The position numbers and the translations under genes were made by a program. Of a DNA stretch of 29,228 nt, positions 10,001 to 17,201 are shown piece by piece. The notes beneath the pieces were generated by a model. That model had not been told where the DNA came from. It was given only the letters and a program-made list of their open reading frames with translations, and did not search any database. Origin of the DNA: JAVVSR01 sp964604875. GTDB taxonomy: Bacteria > Bacillota > Clostridia > Christensenellales > CAG-917. The first letter of the stretch is position 1. Every line of letters begins with the position of its first letter. The stretch lies in NCBI GenBank assembly GCA_964604875.1, contig CAZSAC010000019.1, positions 1-29,228 of the forward strand, in the 5' to 3' direction.

Positions 10001-12705
10001 AGAGAAACGGTGCGCATATTGAACAACGGCAAGAGATTTCTTGCATATTGTCTAAGATGCTTTAGCTCCAACAAATATATATCCAAAACTGCATCGGCGT
10101 CCTTTCGCCAATCGATATTATACTCAAACCTTCCGATACGTTTGAAAGGCGATTTTTCAATATCACCGCATTCTTTTGCTCGGAGCGCAAGCTCAGTCAA
10201 AACTTCTAAATAGTTGTTGAAGGTTGTTTCGGTAAGCTTTTCATAAAACAGACTGTCTATTCTCAGGCAATCGGGCGCGTCTTGGTTTTCAAAATAATCA
10301 AGTATCGCCTCATAAAGAGAAAATCCCAAATATCGCTTCGAGTGCATAGCCGAAAGCTCCGCCTGAAGCTTATCTATGTAAGCGCCAATTTCGGACACCT
10401 TATCTAGGTTTTCGGCTTTGGATACGCCGTCTCCGATGCTCAGGGTTTTGATAATTTGGTTCAAAACCGACATTTTGTTTGTTTTATCTGAATGTAATTC
10501 CAAGCAAAAATCGCCCAGCCCTATGCTTTGCAACCGACGGTTTACCACCGACAACGCCGCCATTTTTTCGGCAACAAAAAGCACCCGCCTTCCTCTGACG
10601 ATGTTGTTTGCAATTATGTTTGTAATAGTTTGGGATTTGCCCGTGCCGGGAGGCCCGTGCAAAACAAAGCTTTTTGTCAAGCTGTCGTATATAGCCGAAT
10701 ACTGCGAGCTATCCGCGCTGATTGGCAAAAACAGTTTTTCTTTCGTATCCGAATAGGCTTCGTCCGAACAGCGATTGCTCATCACCATTTTTTCGGGAGG
10801 AAAGTCCAGGCAGTTGTTTATAAACGAGTGAATAAGCTTATTTTGCTTAAAGGTGTCCGCCTTATATTTTACGTCATGCCACATAAGGTAGTTGGTAAAG
10901 GATAAGCTAGCCAAAAATACGTCTCCCAAAACCTCCCACCCTCTAAAATTTACAATTTCTTTTTTGATGCGCGCGATTATTGAAAGCATCGCCTTACTAT
11001 CCGTCAGTTCGACGTTTTGAAGTCCCCTCATATCCAAGTTGAAAACTTGATAAACAAACTCCAAAACCGTGCTGTTGAGATGAACCTCTTCGGCGTTGAT
11101 TTCAATGCTATAGGTTGTGCTTGCGACGCCTTTTTTGCTTATGGTAACGGGATATAAAAACAACGGCGCATAACGGGGTTCTCCCTCGGGGGTTTCGCAC
11201 CATTTTAAAAACCCTGCCGCCAAATACAAAGTCGCCGTCCCGGTTTCTTCCTGAATGGACTTTTCTTTGCGGTATAGCTTTGTCAGCGTGCCGTCAAAAT
11301 CCTTCCCCGAAAAAACGGTAAGCAGTTTTTTGTTTTTGTATTCGTATAGAACGTGGTCGGTAAAGGGCTTTAAAAAGTTTGCCCTATCAAAGCCGTTGGA
11401 AACCTTTTCCAACGTGCTGACGCCGTCTGTCGGACGCGGCTCAACAGAATATACCTTGTTGTTTGGTATATTTTCAATAAAGTTTTCCAAGCTGGGCGTG
11501 AGCAGCTTTACCGTTGTCTGTAGCACCCTGAAATTCACGAGGGAATTGCTTAAATCCATCTCCAAGAGTTTGCGCTCCCACTGATGGACACGGCTGATTT
11601 CTTTTTCCCCTGCGATTGCGCCCTTGTATTCTTTAATTTGGGAAGGCGCATTCTCGACTATATATTCTTTGCTGCTGACAAGGTCATACCCCGACGCGCT
11701 TTTTACCCTTTCAGGCAAAGGATATACGCGCATAATTCTTGCGCGTTTAATATCGATAAAAAAGTCTACGTTTTCAACTTTTTTTAGTGTATTCCCCGCT
11801 GCCTTTTCTGCTTTTTCAAAACCAGTCCCGTTAAAAAGCTCACTTAAAGGCACCAAAGTTATATCATTAACGCCTGTTTCAAGTTTTTTACGCAAAATAC
11901 TGGCGTCATCGTTCACCACCGAGCCAAAGCACTCCGCGCTCAGAAAACACCCTACATACCACTTATCGGATATTGTGCCTAAAATCGGATTAAAGCCGCT
12001 TGCCTCAATCATCGCCGAAAACAAAAGCGCAAGCTCCAACGGAGATAAAATGTTGCTTTCCAACATTTCCTTATGCGTGCTGATAAGCTCGTTATCCCCC
12101 TTTACCTCTTGCTTTATGAAACCTTTTTCCAAAAGCACGGTATAGCATGCGGCAAAGAAATTTCTAACGCCGTTTTTATCCAAAGAATAGCCTGCGCTTT
12201 TGTTGGGAACACGCCATTCTTCTAACCGCTTGTTTGCCAAGGCGACAAGCTTATTTACCTCTTGCGTGCGCTTTACAAAGGTTGCAAGCGCCTCAAGATT
12301 TTCATTATAATTACATTCATTAAACGCCAAAACCTTAACATCGCGTTTGGCTTGAGCGATAACCTCATTTCCATTGTTTAAAACTTCAACACAAATTTCC
12401 CCTTCAATCCTTTTGTCCAAAGCTACAATAAACAGCGGTGAAAGCCGACAGCCCGTGTCGAATTTTGTGGTCGCCTTACGGGGTAATAAAGCCTGCTCCA
12501 ACTCCGACGATAACAAAAATTCAGGCTTAGAAAAAATCCTGACTTTAACCTTTTCCATATCGTCGGCGGTGAGGTTTTTAACATACAAACGTTTAATAGG
12601 ATTTATCTCGTTTTGGAGATGGTAATAACTGATTACGTTACTGCAATCCAAAGTGATTTCTAAAACTGTGGGCGCATCTTTTGCTGTGTTTTTTTCAGTA
12701 GCCAT
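7060..12705 (-). CDS. DUF4011 / SF1 helicase / Vsr-like nuclease / DUF3320 protein
   Basis: The 1881-residue protein has a family-typical order: an N-terminal beta-rich and DUF4011 region; a split superfamily 1 helicase with Walker A GPPGTGKSQ (about residue 685), a long insertion, Walker B VIFDEASQIP (about 1292), GDPKQLPPT (about 1320), VQGDERDVILFS (about 1488) and AVTRARTEM (about 1525); a Vsr/MTES_1575-type endonuclease fold (about 1595-1690); and a DUF3320 region near residues 1725-1790. Proteins of this architecture are large ATP-driven nucleic-acid enzymes, and single-gene versions have been listed among antiviral candidates; that role here is inferred. The nuclease block reads KIDVAV then IICDG, where relatives usually have an E-C-D-G or E-x-D pattern, so the cutting activity may be lost. 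The gene has its own promoter and terminator, and its sequence style is not obviously foreign. RBS GGAG lies before the ATG. Confidence 0.93.
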   Translation of the reverse strand: MATEKNTAKDAPTVLEITLDCSNVISYYHLQNEINPIKRLYVKNLTADDMEKVKVRIFSKPEFLLSSELEQALLPRKATTKFDTGCRLSPLFIVALDKRIEGEICVEVLNNGNEVIAQAKRDVKVLAFNECNYNENLEALATFVKRTQEVNKLVALANKRLEEWRVPNKSAGYSLDKNGVRNFFAACYTVLLEKGFIKQEVKGDNELISTHKEMLESNILSPLELALLFSAMIEASGFNPILGTISDKWYVGCFLSAECFGSVVNDDASILRKKLETGVNDITLVPLSELFNGTGFEKAEKAAGNTLKKVENVDFFIDIKRARIMRVYPLPERVKSASGYDLVSSKEYIVENAPSQIKEYKGAIAGEKEISRVHQWERKLLEMDLSNSLVNFRVLQTTVKLLTPSLENFIENIPNNKVYSVEPRPTDGVSTLEKVSNGFDRANFLKPFTDHVLYEYKNKKLLTVFSGKDFDGTLTKLYRKEKSIQEETGTATLYLAAGFLKWCETPEGEPRYAPLFLYPVTISKKGVASTTYSIEINAEEVHLNSTVLEFVYQVFNLDMRGLQNVELTDSKAMLSIIARIKKEIVNFRGWEVLGDVFLASLSFTNYLMWHDVKYKADTFKQNKLIHSFINNCLDFPPEKMVMSNRCSDEAYSDTKEKLFLPISADSSQYSAIYDSLTKSFVLHGPPGTGKSQTITNIIANNIVRGRRVLFVAEKMAALSVVNRRLQSIGLGDFCLELHSDKTNKMSVLNQIIKTLSIGDGVSKAENLDKVSEIGAYIDKLQAELSAMHSKRYLGFSLYEAILDYFENQDAPDCLRIDSLFYEKLTETTFNNYLEVLTELALRAKECGDIEKSPFKRIGRFEYNIDWRKDADAVLDIYLLELKHLRQYARNLLPLFNMRTVSLTRVKLEALYLLASALQNEYIINYFSNFKTVSCAKGLIDSFKEAYKKSAVLQDEYSTKFGRYPDYVDLEEVQNSVNTGNISRVSKRYIPSSLDKSQRNVFLEFLLKCEQNNRTLSKRSDELKKLFNIKGGTSDVAKYALDVAQVYDSASKLYADFDINIFNECCAELTKNSPSRFLDYYKMAYEVCSKAKDAFSAVFCIEKDLPNEDISGTIEYVGNVQKNIDYIPNWCRYQEIVEKCRSKGFEFVLEPLSDGEITANDILRCFKKCVYNNFVRSELYLDDVLCQFSGLSMEDTANRFKTLTEEYERLTRAELYNRLCAALPRPEEAGDHNIERVIIMRNEKTNLKGTTLRNLFKEIPTILKATCPCMLMSPTSVTQFLDIDMEKFDLVIFDEASQIPTSKAIGSIVRGKDVVIVGDPKQLPPTTFFHTDYKDDEHYEVEDLESVLDDCLAIGMPESHLLWHYRSNHESLIAFSNAMFYDNTLLTFPSPNELNSKVSFKYVDGVYERGGSKCNKKEGDELINEVIERLSDPYLRAQSIGIVTFNTAQQTYIEDKLLKQIHAKGLDAVAFEREEPLFVKNLENVQGDERDVILFSVGYAPDQQGKLSLNFGPINQNGGYKRLNVAVTRARTEMKVFSGITGNMIDLSRTDSKGVKGLKAFLEYAERGREMLAIDSRNISGRVQGIGSLIAADLKDKGILCDYNLGVSNFKIDVAVVDPRNKDKYILAIICDGENSKKLKGVKDRTVMQNKILKKLGWNTYYLWTINYFNNPKREITKIRDVITALTEKKVISKKLVRDITAKYQKTYKPFYSKPLAKAGVDYVLNFVNEEAITSKIRAVIQAESPIDEETLLGKLLVLYNVPKTNKRAVSMLTDYMQGFASLRQELGGKVFYVDKPIDFYRPNDVKTARDLAKIHPNEIVAAAKCAIETKLNLTRQDIVKEVVGLFCGKKTKAASEWIELCVDDAIKEGQIMVTVDDLLAT

Positions 12706-12731
12706 ACTAACTCCATATAATTAATAGCTAT

Positions 12732-12760
12732 AGTATAGCATAGGCTATAAAATTTTTCAA
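12732..12760 (-). promoter_or_regulatory. Promoter of the helicase gene
   Basis: The minus strand reads TTGAAA (12755-12760), a 17-base spacer, then TATACT (12732-12737), 26 bases ahead of the ATG. The match is close to sigma-A consensus, which suggests constitutive expression. Confidence 0.75.
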
Positions 12761-12798
12761 GAACAAACTTACGCGCGCCCAATACAAAAAATAGAAAT

Positions 12799-12824
12799 AA
12801 AAAAACTCCGAAAAAATATCGGAG
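12799..12824 (-). terminator. Terminator of the asnA-asnS operon
   Basis: A 6-bp G/C-rich stem (CTCCGA at 12806-12811 with TCGGAG at 12819-12824) with an A/T loop is followed on the minus strand by seven T residues. It lies 88 bases beyond the asnS stop. Confidence 0.7.
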
Positions 12825-12832
12825 CTTATAGT

Positions 12833-12895
12833 TTATTTTGAAAATGCCTTTTGAATGATTTTTATTGCCTCGTCCAACTGAGCGTTGTTTGTCAT
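12833..12895 (-). CDS. Possible 20-residue ORF between asnS and its terminator
   Basis: Sixteen bases after the asnS stop, an ATG opens a 20-codon frame (MTNNAQLDEA, then IKIIQKAFSK) ending in TAA nine bases before the terminator hairpin. The peptide would form a short amphipathic helix with a basic end. No good ribosome binding site is visible in the 16-base gap, though re-initiation after asnS would be possible. It may equally be the tail of a decayed gene. I recognise no family. Confidence is low because an open frame of this size can arise by chance. Confidence 0.25.
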   Translation of the reverse strand: MTNNAQLDEAIKIIQKAFSK

Positions 12896-12911
12896 TTATT
12901 TACCAACCAAA

Positions 12912-14303
12912 TTAATATTCGCAGTTGGAAACCGTCCTCGGGAATGGAATTACGTCTCTGATGTTTGAAATGCCTGTTAGATACATCACCATACGCTCAA
13001 AGCCTAATCCATAGCCGGCGTGCTTAGTCCCGCCGAATTTTCTTAAATCGACATACCACCAATAGTCCTCCGGGACAAGCCCCATCTCTGTTATACGTCT
13101 TTCCAAAACGTCCAAACGTTCTTCTCTTTCGCTTCCGCCGATAAGCTCGCCAATGCCCGGCACCAATAAATCCATTGCCGCAACCGTTTTGCCGTCGTCG
13201 TTTAAGCGCATATAAAACGCCTTAATTTCTTTAGGATAGCCTGTCAAGAAAACGGGCTTTTTAAATATTTTTTCAGTCAAATAACGCTCGTGTTCAGATT
13301 GCAAATCCACGCCCCAATATACGGGGAAAACAAACTCGTCTTTATGTGGCAATAAAAGGTCAATCGCCTCGGTATATGTTAGCCTTACAAACTCGTTATT
13401 AATTACGTTGTTCAATCTCTCAACTAAACCCGTATCGACAAATTTATTCAAAAAGTCAATCTCCTCGGGACAGCTTTCCATAACGTATCCGATAATAAAT
13501 TTAACCATCGCCTCAGCCAAATCCATATTGTCGGAAAGCTCCGCAAAAGCGATTTCGGGCTCAACCATCCAAAACTCTGCCGCGTGGCGGGCGGTGTTGG
13601 ATTTTTCTGCGCGGAATGTGGGTCCAAAGGTATAAACCTTACTATACGCCATAGCGAAAGTTTCCACGTTAAGTTGCCCTGACACTGTCAGGCTTGTATG
13701 CTTTTCAAAGAAGTCTTGTTTATAGTCGACGGCGTTGTTTTCTTTTGGCAAATTTGCCATATCAAGCGTTGTCACCTGAAACATTGCTCCAGCGCCCTCG
13801 CAGTCGCTGCCTGTTATAATCGGCGTATGAACATAGACAAAGTTCTGCTCGTTGAAAAACTTGTGAATTGCATATGCAATTTCGCTTCTAATACGGAAAA
13901 CAGCGTTAAACGTATTAGTTCTCGGTCTTAAATATGCCTTTTCACGCAAGAACTCAAACGAGTGACGTTTTTTCTGCAAGGGATAGTCGGTTGTGGACGT
14001 ACCCACAACGCTAATTTTATTGGCTTTAATTTCAAAAGGTTGTTTTGCGTCGGGGGTTAGCTCCACCACACCGACAACGCTTAAGGACGCCCCTACGTTC
14101 TGCTTTGCGATTTCATCATAATTTTCGATTTTATCCCGTTCAAAAACCACTTGACAGTTCTTAAAAAAACTGCCGTCGTTTAGTTCGATAAATCCAAAGT
14201 TTTTGCTGTCACGCAAGGTGCGTACCCACCCGCAAACCGTAATCTCTTTTTGGCTATATTCTGCGCTTTTGGCAAATAGTTGCTTAATTTCAATCCGTTT
14301 CAT
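12912..14303 (-). CDS. asnS: Asparaginyl-tRNA synthetase
   Basis: This class II synthetase charges tRNA-Asn with asparagine in the cytoplasm. The 463-residue length is normal. An OB-fold anticodon-binding domain covers about residues 1-100 (VCGWVRTLRDSKNFGFIEL), followed by the catalytic domain with motif 2 around FRAEKSNTARH (about 232) and motif 3 around GFERMVMYLTG (about 436). The ending IRDVIPFPRT fits the AsnRS/AspRS group, and AsnRS is preferred over AspRS by overall similarity. The RBS AGAGG overlaps the stop of asnA eight bases upstream, so the two genes are co-transcribed and probably coupled in translation. A terminator follows at 12799-12824. Confidence 0.96.
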   Translation of the reverse strand: MKRIEIKQLFAKSAEYSQKEITVCGWVRTLRDSKNFGFIELNDGSFFKNCQVVFERDKIENYDEIAKQNVGASLSVVGVVELTPDAKQPFEIKANKISVVGTSTTDYPLQKKRHSFEFLREKAYLRPRTNTFNAVFRIRSEIAYAIHKFFNEQNFVYVHTPIITGSDCEGAGAMFQVTTLDMANLPKENNAVDYKQDFFEKHTSLTVSGQLNVETFAMAYSKVYTFGPTFRAEKSNTARHAAEFWMVEPEIAFAELSDNMDLAEAMVKFIIGYVMESCPEEIDFLNKFVDTGLVERLNNVINNEFVRLTYTEAIDLLLPHKDEFVFPVYWGVDLQSEHERYLTEKIFKKPVFLTGYPKEIKAFYMRLNDDGKTVAAMDLLVPGIGELIGGSEREERLDVLERRITEMGLVPEDYWWYVDLRKFGGTKHAGYGLGFERMVMYLTGISNIRDVIPFPRTVSNCEY

Positions 14304-14311
14304 AACAACCT

Positions 14312-15301
14312 CTATAATAATTTAATTCCTTTATTTGCATACTCGTCTATCATATCCTGCGGCCAAATTGAGGCTTGCACTTCCCCGATATGGCGCTTTT
14401 TTAAAAGCAACATACAAAGCCTTGATTGACCTATTCCGCCGCCGATTGTCAAGGGTAATTCTCCGTTTAACAAAGCCTTATGGAAGGGTAACTCCCTCCT
14501 GTCTTCTGCGTTGGCAAGCTTAAGTTGCTTATCCATAACTTCGGGATTAACACGAATTCCCATTGAGGAAATTTCCAACGCGACGCTTATACTGTCCAAC
14601 CAAAACATAATATCGCAGTTCAAGCTCCAATCATCGTAATCGGGGGCGCGTCCGTCGTGCTTTTCTCCGCTTTTTAGCTTGCCTCCTATTTGCATAATGC
14701 AAACCGTTTTATGTAGCTTGACAATTTTCTCCTCTCTCGCTTTGGGACTAAGCTTAGGATACATATCTTCAAGCTCTTGCGTGGTGATGAAAAAAACATC
14801 TGAGCAAATTTCGTTTTCTATATCGGGATATACCTCTTGCACCAAATTTGCCGTATCATAAACCGCCGATACGATTTTTGTCACAATTTCCTTCAAAAAA
14901 TCAAGGTTCCGTTCAGAAGCCGATATTACTTGTTCCCAGTCCCATTGGTCAACGTATATTGAATGTATTTCATCAACATTGTCGTCACGTCTGATGGCGT
15001 TCATATCCGTATATAAGCCTTCGTCAGTGCCAAAGCCGTACATTTTTAAAGCCATACGCTTCCACTTAGCTAAGGATTGCACGATTTCAGCCGTAACGCC
15101 TTCGTTGTTTTTCATATCAAAAGATACAACTCTTTCAACGCCGTTTAGGTTGTCGTTCAAGCCCGAATCCGCCGTCACAATAATCGGCGCAGAAACTCGC
15201 TGTAAATTTAACCTTTTTGCAAGTGTTCTTTCAAAATTATCTTTAATAAGCTTTATTGCTGTTTCTGTGGTGCGTAAATCCATATCCAATGTAAGCTTCA
15301 T
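14312..15301 (-). CDS. asnA: Aspartate-ammonia ligase (asparagine synthetase A)
   Basis: AsnA makes asparagine from aspartate, ammonia and ATP. It resembles the catalytic core of class II aminoacyl-tRNA synthetases. The 329-residue length is standard. Family landmarks include the N-terminal LQRVSAPIIV, GLNDNLNGVERVVSFD, the DQWDWE block near residue 120, the ISSMGIRV stretch and the C-terminal GGGIGQSRLCMLLL. The ATG is preceded by AGAGAGG. It is the first gene of asnA-asnS, so the cell makes asparagine and loads it onto tRNA from one message. Only about 20 bases separate the -10 box from the ATG, so there is no room for a T-box leader. A dyad overlaps the -35 box and might be an operator. 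Confidence 0.96.
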   Translation of the reverse strand: MKLTLDMDLRTTETAIKLIKDNFERTLAKRLNLQRVSAPIIVTADSGLNDNLNGVERVVSFDMKNNEGVTAEIVQSLAKWKRMALKMYGFGTDEGLYTDMNAIRRDDNVDEIHSIYVDQWDWEQVISASERNLDFLKEIVTKIVSAVYDTANLVQEVYPDIENEICSDVFFITTQELEDMYPKLSPKAREEKIVKLHKTVCIMQIGGKLKSGEKHDGRAPDYDDWSLNCDIMFWLDSISVALEISSMGIRVNPEVMDKQLKLANAEDRRELPFHKALLNGELPLTIGGGIGQSRLCMLLLKKRHIGEVQASIWPQDMIDEYANKGIKLL

Positions 15302-15320
15302 ATATACCTCTCTTTTACGA

Positions 15321-15349
15321 ATTATACACAGTCAAGGGCGATTTTGCAA
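15321..15349 (-). promoter_or_regulatory. Promoter of asnA-asnS
   Basis: The minus strand reads TTGCAA (15344-15349), 17 bases, then a perfect TATAAT (15321-15326), 20 bases ahead of the asnA ATG. A second TTGACT lies too close to the -10 box to serve as a -35 element. Confidence 0.65.
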
Positions 15350-15358
15350 TAAAATCGC
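15338..15358. repeat. Inverted repeat overlapping the asnA -35 box
   Basis: GCGATTTT (15338-15345) pairs with AAAATCGC (15351-15358) across a five-base gap. The repeat covers the proposed -35 box at 15344-15349. It also lies 8 bases beyond the stop of the upstream ABC gene, but no T run follows, so it is a poor intrinsic terminator. An operator is a reasonable alternative. Confidence 0.5.
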
Positions 15359-15365
15359 AACTGTA

Positions 15366-17099
15366 TTATTCATATATTTTGTATAGTTGTGCATATATAC
15401 CGTTTTTGGCAAGCAATTCAATATGAGTGCCTTCCTCAACGATTCCGTTTTCATTTAATACCAAAATTCTTTCAGCGTTCTTTATTGTTGTCAAGCGGTG
15501 AGCTATTGTAAAGGTTGTACGCCCTTTACTTAGCCTGTCAAGTGACTGCTGAACAAGTTTTTCGCTTTCGTTATCCAGCGCGCTGGTAGCCTCGTCCAAA
15601 ATTAAAATCGGCGGATTTTTCAAAAAAAGGCGGGCAATACTGATTCTTTGCTTCTGACCGCCCGACAATCTGACGCCCCGTTCGCCCACTAAAGTATCAT
15701 ACTTATCAGCCATCTTTTCAATAAAGTCATCTGCGCCGGCAGCTTGCGCCGCCGCCATTATTTCTTCCTTTGTTGCAAACGGCTTTGCGTAAGCGATGTT
15801 TTCCGCCACCGTACCGTTAAACAAATATACGTCCTGCTGAACAATACCGATGTTTTCCCTTAAGGCTTGCAAGGTAAAATCCCTTATATCCGTCCCGTCA
15901 ATTTCAATATTTCCGTCACTTATCTCATAAAACCTTGGCAAAAGGTTTACCATTGTGGTTTTTCCGCCACCCGACGGACCGATAATTGCAACGTTCTCAC
16001 CTTTTTTGACTGTCACGTCAAGCTTGGTTAAAACGGGATTTTGCTCATTTTGGTAACCGAAAGTCACTTTGTTAAACTCAATTTTATCTTCAAATACAAA
16101 GTCAGCGGTAGCGTTTGGGCGGTCGCAAATAGACTCCGGAGTGTCCATAAGCGCGCAATAGCGGCTAAACCCGCTTAGTCCAAGCTGGAACTGCTCGGTA
16201 AATTGCGCAAGAATTTCTATTGTGCTGACAAGCGTGCTTACATATAAAAGATAAACCACCAAGTCCGCCGAGGATATTTCGCCTTTGACGATAAACAACG
16301 CGCCTACAACAGCGGTCAAAACATATAGAACGCCCGTAAATATTGTCAGCATTGTATGGAATGCGCCCATATTAAAATAGCTTTCACGCTTTATTGCAAC
16401 AAAATCCTCGTTGTCCTTTTTAAACCGTTCCGTCTCCAATTTCTCATTGGTATAGGATTTAACAACCCTTATGCCTGATAAGGTATCCTCTATATGACTG
16501 TTGATTTCGGCAACCTTTTTGCGATTTTTCTTAAAAACGCTGTGCATACGCTTATTAAAATAAAAAGCCACGAAAATAAAAAGCGGAATCGACGCAAAAA
16601 TGATTGCCGTCAACTTGACGCTGATTGTCATCAAGTATACAAAAGTACCAAGCAGACGAACCGCCATAATAAACAATTCTTCAGGACAATGGTGCGCAAA
16701 TTCGGTTATATCAAAAAGGTCGGTAGTGGTACGGCTCATCAATTCTCCGACCTTGTTGTTGTCGTAAAATGACGTGGGCAGACGCATATATTTTTCATAA
16801 AGGCTCATGCGGATATCCCTTTCGATTTTTGTGCCCATTATGTGCCCGTATGTAACCATATAGTATCTGCAAAGGCTTTCAATCGCCTTAACAGCCACCA
16901 TCAGGCCTGCAATCGTCCAAAGCGCCTTCCAAACAATATTTTCACTTGCGATTACGTCATTTAAAAGAACGCGTACAAGCATCGGGAAAATTATCCCCGC
17001 TAACGCCATTACCAGCGCGCTTGACAAATCCAAGAAAAATGCGCCCTTATATGGTTTAAAGAACGGAACCAATCTTTTAATCACGTTTTGTTTTTTCAT
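15366..17099 (-). CDS. ABC exporter, fused membrane and ATPase domains
   Basis: This 577-residue half transporter has an N-terminal membrane domain with about six helices (residues 15-310) and a C-terminal ATPase domain. The ATPase motifs are all present: Walker A GPSGGGKTTMVNL (about 375), Q-loop GIVQQDVYLF, signature VRLSGGQKQRISIAR (about 484), Walker B ILILDEATSALD (about 500) and the switch His in IAHRLTTI (about 533). It belongs to the MdlB/MsbA/LmrA-type family, which exports lipids, drugs or peptides; the substrate is unknown. No partner half-transporter is adjacent, so a homodimer is likely. It is transcribed alone from its own promoter. No clear Shine-Dalgarno sequence is seen before the ATG, and the leader is under 20 bases. 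Confidence 0.94.
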   Translation of the reverse strand: MKKQNVIKRLVPFFKPYKGAFFLDLSSALVMALAGIIFPMLVRVLLNDVIASENIVWKALWTIAGLMVAVKAIESLCRYYMVTYGHIMGTKIERDIRMSLYEKYMRLPTSFYDNNKVGELMSRTTTDLFDITEFAHHCPEELFIMAVRLLGTFVYLMTISVKLTAIIFASIPLFIFVAFYFNKRMHSVFKKNRKKVAEINSHIEDTLSGIRVVKSYTNEKLETERFKKDNEDFVAIKRESYFNMGAFHTMLTIFTGVLYVLTAVVGALFIVKGEISSADLVVYLLYVSTLVSTIEILAQFTEQFQLGLSGFSRYCALMDTPESICDRPNATADFVFEDKIEFNKVTFGYQNEQNPVLTKLDVTVKKGENVAIIGPSGGGKTTMVNLLPRFYEISDGNIEIDGTDIRDFTLQALRENIGIVQQDVYLFNGTVAENIAYAKPFATKEEIMAAAQAAGADDFIEKMADKYDTLVGERGVRLSGGQKQRISIARLFLKNPPILILDEATSALDNESEKLVQQSLDRLSKGRTTFTIAHRLTTIKNAERILVLNENGIVEEGTHIELLAKNGIYAQLYKIYE

Positions 17100-17123
17100 T
17101 TTTAAACAAATTATAATTTTTAT

Positions 17124-17152
17124 ATTCTAGCACAAACAGGTTAAAAATTCAA
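17124..17152 (-). promoter_or_regulatory. Promoter of the ABC exporter gene
   Basis: The minus strand reads TTGAAT (17147-17152), 17 bases, then TAGAAT (17124-17129) with an extended -10 TG one base upstream. Confidence 0.65.
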
Positions 17153-17154
17153 CT

Positions 17155-17182
17155 AAAAAACCCGCTAAATTTAGCGGGTTTT
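17155..17182. terminator. Terminator of the GH31-yhhN-patB-htrA operon
   Basis: A near-perfect palindrome (AAAACCCGCTAA at 17157-17168 with its complement at 17171-17182) has six T residues following in the minus direction. It lies 20 bases beyond the stop of the protease gene, just ahead of the ABC gene promoter. Confidence 0.9.
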
Positions 17183-17201
17183 GCAATACAACAGTTATTT
17201 T

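Noticed and set aside
11624..12145. 173-codon plus-strand frame inside the helicase gene
   Set aside because: It lies antisense to a clear coding region, has no family resemblance and is explained as a shadow of codon composition. The same applies to the 140-codon frame at 8729-9151.
15302..15365. T-box or other riboswitch before asnA
   Set aside because: Only about 20 bases separate the -10 box from the start codon, too short for any such leader.
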